Below are positions 44,160-50,744 of a stretch of 64,000 nt of DNA, one piece after another. The stretch's first letter is position 1; each line of letters opens with the position of its first letter. Position numbers and translations under genes: made by a program. Source of the DNA: CALGKJ01 sp049322695 (lineage in GTDB: Bacteria > Bacillota > Clostridia > Lutisporales > Lutisporaceae); NCBI GenBank assembly GCA_049322695.1, contig JBMORW010000030.1, forward strand, positions 1 to 64,000, read 5' to 3'. The notes beneath the pieces were generated by a model. It was not told where the DNA came from, did no database searches, and was given only the letters and a program-made list of their open reading frames with translations.

Positions 44160-44576
44160 CTATATTTCAGTAACAAAAATTGCGCCTGTCGGGCAGGCCT
44201 TTACACATTGTCCGCATGCAATACACTTAAAAGGCTCTATATAATCTTCATGCATTCCCATTGCATGAACGCTTTTTGCATGCTCATTGCTGAAAATCTC
44301 AGGACAGTAGCCTACGCACATAAAGCAGCCTACACAGATTTTCTTGTTAACTCTGACCACACCGCTGTTATCTCTTTTCAAAGCCTCTACAGGACATACA
44401 GCAATACATTCACCGCACTGTGTGCAGCAAACTATTTTATTGCCGTCATTTTCTTCTTTAATCCTTATGCAAGACTTTGCAGCATTATCTTCTTTAAACC
44501 AAGTCTTGGAGCAGGCAGTTTCACATGCATGGCATGCGATGCAGAGCTCCTGCTTTTTACCTAATACCTTCATCAT
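44160..44576 (-). CDS. Polyferredoxin with four 4Fe-4S motifs
   Basis: A 138-residue electron-transfer protein. Four CX2CX2CX3C-type motifs can be read: CIACHACETACS, CTQCGECIAVCP, CVGCFMCVGYCP and CIACGQCVKACP. It resembles HycB/DMSO-reductase beta subunits and would accept electrons from the AOR encoded just downstream. GGAGG precedes the ATG pair at 44576/44573; the frame extends to GTG 44588. It is 130 bases from a hairpin that closes the FAD-oxidase gene, so it may have its own promoter. Confidence 0.85.
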   Translation of the reverse strand: MMKVLGKKQELCIACHACETACSKTWFKEDNAAKSCIRIKEENDGNKIVCCTQCGECIAVCPVEALKRDNSGVVRVNKKICVGCFMCVGYCPEIFSNEHAKSVHAMGMHEDYIEPFKCIACGQCVKACPTGAIFVTEI

Positions 44577-44599
44577 CTCAACCTCCACAAAAAAATTTA

Positions 44600-44692
44600 G
44601 TCGCTGGTTACTGGTTACTGGTCACTAGTTTATGGAACACTTAAAAGAGTTACTCTGGTATTCCCGGCGACCAGTGACTAGAACCCAGTGAC
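44600..44692. repeat. Degenerate short-unit intergenic repeat, copy 3
   Basis: Units such as ACTGGTTACTGGTCACT and GACCAGTGACTAG recur on both strands, with TACTCTGGTATTCCC in the centre resembling the end of copy 2 at 23209. The 171-base gap between the FAD dehydrogenase and the ferredoxin gene contains this and the terminator at 44706-44738, nothing else. It is non-coding. Confidence 0.55.
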
Positions 44693-44705
44693 CGATTTTA
44701 GAAAA

Positions 44706-44738
44706 CCCCGGATTCTTCGTTTTGCTTAGAGTCCAGGG
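44706..44738 (-). terminator. Probable terminator after the dehydrogenase operon
   Basis: CCCCGGATTCT and AGAGTCCAGGG pair over 11 bp with one mismatch and an 11-base loop. On the minus strand it is followed by GTTTTCTAAAAT. It lies 22 bases past the dehydrogenase stop. It separates the dehydrogenase genes from the ferredoxin/AOR genes, at least partly. Confidence 0.6.
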
Positions 44739-44759
44739 TCATATTGTAGTTAAATCTTA

Positions 44760-45908
44760 CTATACCACAGATGGTTCAAATATCAGTTCGCCCTTGTCAA
44801 ATCTGTCATTACTCAGCACGCTTACATCCATAGTCGGCTTTTCTCCAAGTATGGCTTCGGATATAACAATACCTGTTACAGGGCCGAACATGAAGCCGTG
44901 TCCGCTGTAGCCGCAAGCCATAAAGAAGCCTTCAACTTCTTTTGCCTTGCCGTAAATAGGCTGACGGTCGGGAGACATAGTGTACAGACCTGCCCATTGC
45001 CTTACTACTCTTAGCTCCCTAAGCGGAGGGAGAAGCTCACAGCAGGTCTTTGCCATTTCCTCCAGGAAGTGCCAGCTTGAAGTCTGTCTCAGATCTCTCG
45101 GCTCATTGGCATCGCCTCTTCCCATTATGAAGCTTCCGTGGGGTGTCTGCTGACAGTATATATTTAATGAGAAGGACATAAACATCGGATCCTGCATTGG
45201 ATTAACAGGTTCTGTAACCAATATCTGATGTCTCTCCGCATATACGGGTATATCCACACCTGCCATTTCGCCAATCAGCTTTGAATGCCCCCCGGCTGCA
45301 TTAACTACTATAGGAGTTGATATGTAGCCCTTTGTTGTCTGTACACCTTTTACCTTGCCGGCTTCCACATCAATACCCGTGACTTCCGTATATTTCATGA
45401 ACTCAACGCCCAGTCTTGCTGCTGCATTGGCATATGCCATTGTTGTGTGGAAGGGATTCAGATGTCCGTCCTTTGGACAGAAGGTCGCACATACTATTTT
45501 TGATTCATCCATATGAGGTACTATTTCCTTGGCTTCCTTTGGGGTAATAAGCTTTGAAGGTATACCAAGACTGTTTTGCAGAACAACGTTCTTTTTGAAC
45601 TGCTCCATTTCCTTCTCTGTTGATGCGACTATAAGATAACCTTTTTGCTTGAACTCTATATCACCATCATATTCAAGCTCTTCATTTGCCCGTTCATAAA
45701 ACTCTATACTGTACTTAGCCAGTCGGCAGTTCATCTCTGTTCCCCACTGCATTCTGACTCCTGCACCGCATCTGCCTGTGGCACCGCCGGATAGATAGTC
45801 CTTTTCTATAACCACAATATCCTTCATGCCCTTTTTGGCAAGCTCATAGGCTATAGCACAGCCGGAGATACCACCGCCAATTATCACTACGTTTGCAGTC
45901 TTATTCAT
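44760..45908 (-). CDS. FAD amino-acid dehydrogenase catalytic subunit, L-proline dehydrogenase beta-like
   Basis: A 382-residue DAO-fold flavoprotein. The dinucleotide loop is VIIGGGISGCAIAYELAKKG, RCGAGVRMQWGTEMN follows, and the C-terminal FMACGYSGHGFMFGP is conserved. From memory, the RCG-x-G-V/I-R-x-Q-W segment, KLITPKEAKEIVP and the GHGFM end are especially close to the beta subunit of archaeal dye-linked L-proline dehydrogenase (PDH1); sarcosine, hydroxyproline or other imino-acid oxidases are alternatives. ATG 45908 has GGAGGTGACG and overlaps the ferredoxin-subunit gene. It would deaminate or oxidise the substrate using FAD and pass electrons to the Fe-S subunits. Confidence 0.75.
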   Translation of the reverse strand: MNKTANVVIIGGGISGCAIAYELAKKGMKDIVVIEKDYLSGGATGRCGAGVRMQWGTEMNCRLAKYSIEFYERANEELEYDGDIEFKQKGYLIVASTEKEMEQFKKNVVLQNSLGIPSKLITPKEAKEIVPHMDESKIVCATFCPKDGHLNPFHTTMAYANAAARLGVEFMKYTEVTGIDVEAGKVKGVQTTKGYISTPIVVNAAGGHSKLIGEMAGVDIPVYAERHQILVTEPVNPMQDPMFMSFSLNIYCQQTPHGSFIMGRGDANEPRDLRQTSSWHFLEEMAKTCCELLPPLRELRVVRQWAGLYTMSPDRQPIYGKAKEVEGFFMACGYSGHGFMFGPVTGIVISEAILGEKPTMDVSVLSNDRFDKGELIFEPSVV

Positions 45909-46665
45909 CGTCGTCACCTCCCAATATAGCACCCAGCTTGATAGGCTTAACAGGAGGCCTGAAGGTGGTCATAGGCATATCGCTCATCTTTTGGCCTGTT
46001 GCACGGGCAAGCTCCTGCATAATCAGCTGTCTGCAAGTTCTTCCCTGGCAAGGTCCCATGCCCGCCCTGCTTATTCTCTTTATTTCATCTACCGTATGAT
46101 AGCCTTTTCTTATAAGTTCTCTGACTTCACCCAAAGTCACTTCCTCACAGCGGCATACCATTGTGTTGTCACTGTAATAATCAACCATGTTGAAAAATCT
46201 TACAGCCATTGACAGCTCTTTAGGTACCGCAAGGGATACCAAAGGAGTCCTGTCCTGAGCCTTTGTGTTCAGAATCTTTATTACCTTAGCCCTGCAAATG
46301 GGTTTACCTTCTCTGTCTAAGCCAGTTACAAAGCTGCCTTCTTCAGGAAGGGGGAGAAACTCGTAAGGTATCTTAACAAGTGCCTCAGTATCGGAATAGG
46401 TTTCATCAACTACCGTTATAGCCAGGCCCGGACAATTGCTTACGCATATTCCGCAGCCGTTGCATCTATCAACATCTATTTCTGGTCTGTCGTTTATATC
46501 TTCAAACTCTTTGATAGCTCCCCTTTTGCAGGAAGTATAACAAGGATTGCAAGGTATTCTCTGGAAGCATTCTATAACCGCTACAGGACCCTTTGCAAGT
46601 CTTTCCTTTGAAGGCTGCACAAGCTCCAAATCCTGTTGGGTCGGTACTCCTGTTTTTTCCAACAT
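45901..46665 (-). CDS. Ferredoxin/BFD-type iron-sulfur subunit of the dehydrogenase
   Basis: A 254-residue iron-sulfur protein. The first Cys set is CFQRIPCNPCYTSCKRG and the second CNGCGICVSNCPG (4Fe-4S types). The C-terminal third is a BFD-like 2Fe-2S domain with VCRCEEVTLGEV and GPCQGRTC. This is the arrangement of the gamma/delta-type subunits of dye-linked proline dehydrogenases and of HcnA/HcnB relatives. It overlaps the following catalytic subunit by eight bases and follows the NAD(P)/FAD subunit by 15 bases. Confidence 0.8.
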   Translation of the reverse strand: MLEKTGVPTQQDLELVQPSKERLAKGPVAVIECFQRIPCNPCYTSCKRGAIKEFEDINDRPEIDVDRCNGCGICVSNCPGLAITVVDETYSDTEALVKIPYEFLPLPEEGSFVTGLDREGKPICRAKVIKILNTKAQDRTPLVSLAVPKELSMAVRFFNMVDYYSDNTMVCRCEEVTLGEVRELIRKGYHTVDEIKRISRAGMGPCQGRTCRQLIMQELARATGQKMSDMPMTTFRPPVKPIKLGAILGGDDDE

Positions 46666-46680
46666 TACTAATTAACCCCC

Positions 46681-47760
46681 TTAACCAATCAGCTGTTCCA
46701 AGCCTTTTCTAATCTTTTCACCTACAGGACCGGATCTTAGGTCGTTGAGCTGATTCATGCAGTCATCTCGTTGTTCTTCAAAATCAGGCAGTATATGTCC
46801 GAGTTTTCTTGCCGCACACAAGCCTGCTAGTCTGCCTTCAACCATAGCACTGCTGGCTTCTTCCACGCCGCCTACGTCTCCGGCAACAAATACGTTCTCA
46901 ACGCTTGTCTCCAGATTTTCATTTCTCATAGGTACATGACCGCCAAGTTCCGGTACAAACTTCATCTTACAGCCGACCTGCCAAAGAAGCTCGGCCAGCG
47001 GAGACAGCCCTACTGAAATACACAACACGTCAGCTTCTATATCTATTTCACTTCCCGATACAGGCTGCCAATTCTCATCAAGCTTTACGATAGTCACCTT
47101 TTCAAGCTTATCCTTTCCGTGAGCATACTTCACAGTATAGCCTGTCATTATGGGCACGCCCATTCTTCTTATTTTTGATGCATGCACCAGATAGCCGCCT
47201 ATTTTGGGAGCTGCATCTATTATGGCTTTTACCTGTATGCCGGCTTGTATAAGCTGATAGCTCACAATAAGACCGATGTTTCCTGCGCCTACCATTACAA
47301 TGCTTTTACCGGGAAGCACACCGTGTACATTGGCAAGTGTTTGTACCGCACCTGCGCCGTATATACCTGGCAGATCGTTGTTAGGGAATGCGAGAAACTT
47401 CTCCGAAGCCCCTGTGGCTACTATTACAGCCTGTGGTTTTATCTTAATGTATTTATCATTCTGTTCAATTGTAAGTATACCGTCTTCATACATACCTATT
47501 ACTGTTGCATTCAGCATTATATTGACATTTTCCTTAAATTCTTCAAGCTGTCTTATCAGTATTCCGGCTATATCTATACCCCTTATTGAAGCATACTGCT
47601 TCTGTGAGCCGAAAAACATATGAGTCTGCTTTTCCAGCTGCCCGCCCAGGTTATCGTTTCTTTCTGCTATAGTGACCCTGGCACCGGATTGTGCCGCAGC
47701 TATCGCAGCGCAAAGACCTGCAGGACCGCCGCCTATGACCAATATCTCTGTGCTAATCAT
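46681..47760 (-). CDS. FAD/NAD(P) oxidoreductase subunit of the dehydrogenase complex
   Basis: A 359-residue pyridine-nucleotide-disulfide-reductase-like flavoprotein (HcnB/PDH1 alpha-like). The FAD loop is EILVIGGGPAGLCAAIAAAQSGA, the second dinucleotide loop IVMVGAGNIGLIVSYQL, and the FAD closing motif NVFVAGDVGG. It would pass electrons between the catalytic FAD subunit and NAD or ferredoxin. The preceding ATG at 47772 overlaps the GGAGGT site, so ATG 47760 is the start. A 9-bp inverted repeat (47774-47782, 47819-47827) lies in the 105-base gap from the 2Fe-2S subunit gene. Confidence 0.82.
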   Translation of the reverse strand: MISTEILVIGGGPAGLCAAIAAAQSGARVTIAERNDNLGGQLEKQTHMFFGSQKQYASIRGIDIAGILIRQLEEFKENVNIMLNATVIGMYEDGILTIEQNDKYIKIKPQAVIVATGASEKFLAFPNNDLPGIYGAGAVQTLANVHGVLPGKSIVMVGAGNIGLIVSYQLIQAGIQVKAIIDAAPKIGGYLVHASKIRRMGVPIMTGYTVKYAHGKDKLEKVTIVKLDENWQPVSGSEIDIEADVLCISVGLSPLAELLWQVGCKMKFVPELGGHVPMRNENLETSVENVFVAGDVGGVEEASSAMVEGRLAGLCAARKLGHILPDFEEQRDDCMNQLNDLRSGPVGEKIRKGLEQLIG

Positions 47761-47865
47761 ATAAACCTCCATTCAGCCGCTTTACCCAAGATTGTTGATA
47801 TTCAAAGTAAACTTCCTTAAGCGGCTGGTTGGAAGTTTGCATACAAACGTGGTGAGTGAACTTAT

Positions 47866-48171
47866 TCACACTAGATCACCTTTCCCCTTTTGAGTTTCTA
47901 CAACCATTCCGTCCCTTAGCTTTTCGATACACACTCTAACATTAGGCTTGCCATCCACTACCATGAGACAGGAAGAACAGTTGCCTATGGCACAGTAGAA
48001 ACCTCTGGGTCTATCAAGATTGTGACTATGTCCCAGCACTTTTACTCCTGCTGCATGTAAAGCTGCCGCTATTGGCTCTCCTTCATATCCTTCAAAAAGC
48101 TGGCCGTCAAAAGTAAAACTTACTTTTTTGCCTTTTTTGAAGGACAATATGGGATGCTCTTCGATACGCAT
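47866..48171 (-). CDS. 2Fe-2S ferredoxin subunit (HcnA-like) of the dehydrogenase complex
   Basis: A 101-residue protein with a plant-type 2Fe-2S site: YCAIGNCSSCLMVVDGK and the last Cys in RVCIEKLRDG. It is an HcnA-like/2Fe-2S-binding subunit, the first gene of the operon. The start is ATG 48171 (GGGGAGGGAATTCA upstream); the frame extends to 48198. It is transcribed away from the T-box-controlled transporter operon. Confidence 0.8.
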   Translation of the reverse strand: MRIEEHPILSFKKGKKVSFTFDGQLFEGYEGEPIAAALHAAGVKVLGHSHNLDRPRGFYCAIGNCSSCLMVVDGKPNVRVCIEKLRDGMVVETQKGKGDLV

Positions 48172-48243
48172 TGAATTCCCTCCCCAAACGCAAATCAATA
48201 TAATATATAGCTATAAAATGCAAAGCATTCTTGCCCTAAGTAT

Positions 48244-48255
48244 TTTGTATACAAA
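48244..48255. promoter_or_regulatory. Palindrome in the divergent promoter region, possible operator
   Basis: TTTGTATACAAA is a perfect 12-bp palindrome within TATTTTGTATACAAATA, upstream of the dehydrogenase operon. A second palindrome, AATGCAAAGCATT, lies at about 48217-48229. TTGTATACAA fits the general dyad shape of GntR-family operators. No regulator gene is nearby; identity is a guess. Confidence 0.3.
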
Positions 48256-48410
48256 TATTATCAAATAAAAAACAAAGATTTTTTTCCTTATTATAGCTTG
48301 CTATATAATATTCTAATAAAAAATAAAAATTCCTGCCTGCAAAACTACTGAAATACTAAACTTTTAGAGCAATTCGACAAAAATTAAAAAGTTGTAATAT
48401 TTAAAATATA

Positions 48411-48440
48411 TTGACAAATATACATCTAATATCATATAAT
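48411..48440 (+). promoter_or_regulatory. Promoter of the T-box/NSS transporter operon
   Basis: TTGACA at 48411-48416 and TATAAT at 48435-48440 are separated by 18 bases. Transcription would start near 48447, giving a leader of about 330 bases that contains the T-box. Confidence 0.7.
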
Positions 48441-48473
48441 CGTTTTTAAATATATTTTCACAGCAATGAAGAG

Positions 48474-48735
48474 GAATAGTAAAAGAAAAAACAGCTTTAT
48501 CAGAGAGGAAAATCCACCGGATGAAAGGTTTTCCATAGTATGTTTTCTTTGAACCCGCCCTTAGAGCCATGGATGATGAGTCCTATCGTATTCCTGCGTT
48601 AAAGGAGCCTAAAGTGTATTGTAAAGCTGCATGCTTTCTATTTGAAATACTATATACTCAGCTTTGCTATATAATCAGGGTGGTACCACGGAAATAACCT
48701 TCGTCCCTATGTGTGACGGGGGTTTTCATGTTTTT
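48474..48735 (+). promoter_or_regulatory. T-box leader with a proline (CCC) specifier
   Basis: The leader contains the AGTA loop (48487-48490 region) opposite GAA at 48551-48553, followed by CCC at 48554-48556 and G. The pairing of AAGAGG with CCCUU brackets the specifier loop. AGGGTGGTACCACGG (48677-48691) is the T-box bulge that reads the tRNA acceptor end (UGGU, matching A73). A terminator hairpin (48696-48726) with TTTTTT follows. CCC is a proline codon, and the same GCC after it occurs in the proS leader. Uncharged tRNA-Pro would therefore turn on the transporter. Confidence 0.85.
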
Positions 48736-48780
48736 TGTGAAAATAGTAATACTAAATGAAAAGAAAGGGAGGTAATCAAA

Positions 48781-50280
48781 ATGGGAGAAAAAAAAGAACA
48801 ATGGGGAAGTAGAGTCGGATTCATAATGGCTGCTATCGGTATGGCAATAGGTACCGGAAATATCTGGAGATTTCCTCGCGTGGCTGCAGCAAATGGGGGA
48901 GGTCCGTTTATCATTGCATGGACTATCGCGGCCTTTGTCTGGGCAATACCTCTCTTAATGGGAGAAATGGTAATGGGTAGAAAGACCGGCCTGGGTACTA
49001 TAGGCGCTTTCAGAGATTTTGCTGGTAAGAAGTATACCTGGATGGGTACATGGATAGCAGCAGTGTGCTTGCTGATTATGTTCTACTACTCGGTAGTTAT
49101 GGGCTGGTGTGTCAAGTACTTTACATTGGCAGTATCGGGAGCATTCCAGCCTGGTATGACAACAGACCAGACCAAGGTATTGTGGGATACCTTTACTACA
49201 ACACCTTCGCAGACAATATTATTTCATCTTATATCAATGGCGGTAGCCGGTTTCATTATCTACAAGGGCGTAGCTTCGGGAATAGAGAAGTCCTGTAAAA
49301 TAATGATACCTGCGCTGTTTGTGCTGCTGGTTGCGGCGCTGATCAGGTCATTGACTCTGCCGGGAGCATTAAAGGGACTTGAATATCTTTTCGAACCAAA
49401 GCTTTATATGCTTAGCGACCCAACTATATGGCTTGAAGCCTTTACTCAGGTGGCATGGTCTACAGGAGCCGGCTGGGGCTTTATAATTACCTATGCCGTA
49501 TACACCAAGAGCAAATCTGATATACCCGGCAACTGCACTATTACATCCTTTGGAGACAATATTGGAGCACTAATAGCAGGTATGACTGTACTGCCTGCCA
49601 TATATGCATTGTCTGCAAGCCAGGATCTTGCAGCAGAAGCGCTGGCTTCAGGAAATACAGGAATCACATTTATATACCTTGCTCAGTTGTTTACAAAAAT
49701 GCCATTTGGCAATATATTGGCAGCTGTGTTCTTTCTGGCTATGTCCATAGCTGCGCTTTCATCTTTGCTTCCAATGATAGAGGTTGGAGTAAGAAATCTG
49801 ATGGATATGGGAATGACAAGGAAGAAGGCTACTGTTTGGATATCAGCAGTTGGCTTTATTTTGGGTGTTCCTTCGGCATACAGCTTAGATTTTCTTGACA
49901 ATCAGGACTGGGTATGGGGTATAGGTCTTTTGGTCAGCGGTGTATTTGTAGCCTTTGCAATTACTAAATACGGCCTTGAAAAGATCAGGAACAACTATAT
50001 CAATACTCAATGGGCAGACTACAAGGTGGGCAAATGGTGGAATATATTCATAAGGCTGTTCCCGCTAATGTTTGCTGCAATCACACTTTTCTGGCTGAGG
50101 AAGGCTACTACCTGGTATCCTGACAGCTGGTGGAAGCCCTTTGAAACCTTCAGCGTAGGAACTATATTGCTGCAGTGGGTAATTCTGCTTGTATTGGTGC
50201 TAGTCACCAATAACTGGATTGCAAACAAGATAGGTAAGGGTACTGACATCACAGCCATGGACATTGAGGAAACTGAATAG
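48781..50280 (+). CDS. NSS-family sodium:amino-acid symporter, predicted proline transporter
   Basis: A 499-residue member of the neurotransmitter:sodium symporter (NSS/SLC6) family with about 11-12 hydrophobic segments. The hallmark TM1 sequence is MAIGTGNIWRFPRVAAANGGGPF, and TM6 shows WSTGAGWGF. It would import an amino acid with Na+. Known bacterial relatives take up methionine, alanine, Trp, Leu or others, but the CCC T-box and the divergent proline-dehydrogenase-like operon point to proline. AAAGGGAGG precedes ATG 48781. A small partner is encoded 18 bases downstream. Confidence 0.85.
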   Translation: MGEKKEQWGSRVGFIMAAIGMAIGTGNIWRFPRVAAANGGGPFIIAWTIAAFVWAIPLLMGEMVMGRKTGLGTIGAFRDFAGKKYTWMGTWIAAVCLLIMFYYSVVMGWCVKYFTLAVSGAFQPGMTTDQTKVLWDTFTTTPSQTILFHLISMAVAGFIIYKGVASGIEKSCKIMIPALFVLLVAALIRSLTLPGALKGLEYLFEPKLYMLSDPTIWLEAFTQVAWSTGAGWGFIITYAVYTKSKSDIPGNCTITSFGDNIGALIAGMTVLPAIYALSASQDLAAEALASGNTGITFIYLAQLFTKMPFGNILAAVFFLAMSIAALSSLLPMIEVGVRNLMDMGMTRKKATVWISAVGFILGVPSAYSLDFLDNQDWVWGIGLLVSGVFVAFAITKYGLEKIRNNYINTQWADYKVGKWWNIFIRLFPLMFAAITLFWLRKATTWYPDSWWKPFETFSVGTILLQWVILLVLVLVTNNWIANKIGKGTDITAMDIEETE

Positions 50281-50298
50281 TGATAAGGAGGTAGTGAT

Positions 50299-50403
50299 AT
50301 GTCAACAACTTCATTGGTAATGATGATTATTGTATTGTGTTATTATTCCATAGGTGCAGGCTTCTTTATAAGAAAGGCTATAATGAATAATAGGGCAAAG
50401 TAA
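50299..50403 (+). CDS. MetS-like small subunit of the NSS transporter
   Basis: A 34-residue single-helix membrane protein (MSTTSLVMMIIVLCYYSIGAGFFIRKAIMNN...). It matches the MetS-type NSS small subunit in position and character: one hydrophobic helix directly after the transporter gene. AAGGAGG precedes ATG 50299 by seven bases. In Corynebacterium, MetS is needed for MetP activity. Confidence 0.8.
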   Translation: MSTTSLVMMIIVLCYYSIGAGFFIRKAIMNNRAK

Positions 50404-50424
50404 AAGTAGAACTCAATGACAGGT

Positions 50425-50453
50425 TTGACACAATATATTGTACGTGATAATAT
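50425..50453 (+). promoter_or_regulatory. nrdDG promoter with an NrdR-box-like operator
   Basis: TTGACA (50425-50430), 17 bases, then TAATAT (50448-50453). ACACAATATATTGTAC at 50428-50443 overlaps the -35 and spacer and agrees closely with the NrdR consensus ACACWATATATWGTGT. Only one box is clear. NrdR is the general (d)ATP-sensing repressor of ribonucleotide reductase genes. Confidence 0.6.
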
Positions 50454-50475
50454 AAAATCAACTAAATATTGTAGT

Positions 50476-50640
50476 ATTAAGGTGCTGTATTATAGGTACA
50501 GTTAAAAGGGAAACAGGTGCAAATCCTGTACGGTCCCGCCGCTGTGTTGGGGAGATGCTTTATTTGATGCCACTGGATGTTCCGGGAAGGTATAAAGCAT
50601 TTATGAACCAGAGTCAGAAGACCTGCCTTAATTGTGTATC
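50476..50640 (+). promoter_or_regulatory. Cobalamin (AdoCbl) riboswitch of nrdDG
   Basis: The aptamer contains GGGAAACAGGTGCAAATCC, CGGTCCCGCCGCTGT, GATGCCACTGG and AGTCAGAAGACCTGCC, the conserved cobalamin-riboswitch blocks in order. An expression platform follows with a terminator-type hairpin GCCTCTTGA/TCAAGAGGC at 50698-50723, 22 bases ahead of the nrdD start. Cobalamin would lower expression. This fits an organism that also has a B12-dependent (class II) reductase. Confidence 0.9.
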
Positions 50641-50697
50641 ATTTACTCTACGAGTGATAGGGAGGTGCTTTTTTAAAAACTATATAGTTTTACAACA

Positions 50698-50723
50698 GCC
50701 TCTTGATGCTTTAGTCAAGAGGC
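50698..50723 (+). terminator. Riboswitch terminator hairpin
   Basis: A nine-base-pair stem (GCCTCTTGA / TCAAGAGGC) with an eight-base loop is followed by TTCATTTA. It is between the cobalamin aptamer and nrdD and is the likely output of the switch. Confidence 0.6.
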
Positions 50724-50744
50724 TTCATTTATGGGGAGGAAATC

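Noticed and set aside
48199..48240. Sigma-54-type promoter for the dehydrogenase operon
   Set aside because: On the minus strand GGGCAAGAATGCTTTGCA looked like a -24/-12 pair, but the GG to GC spacing is 12 rather than 10.
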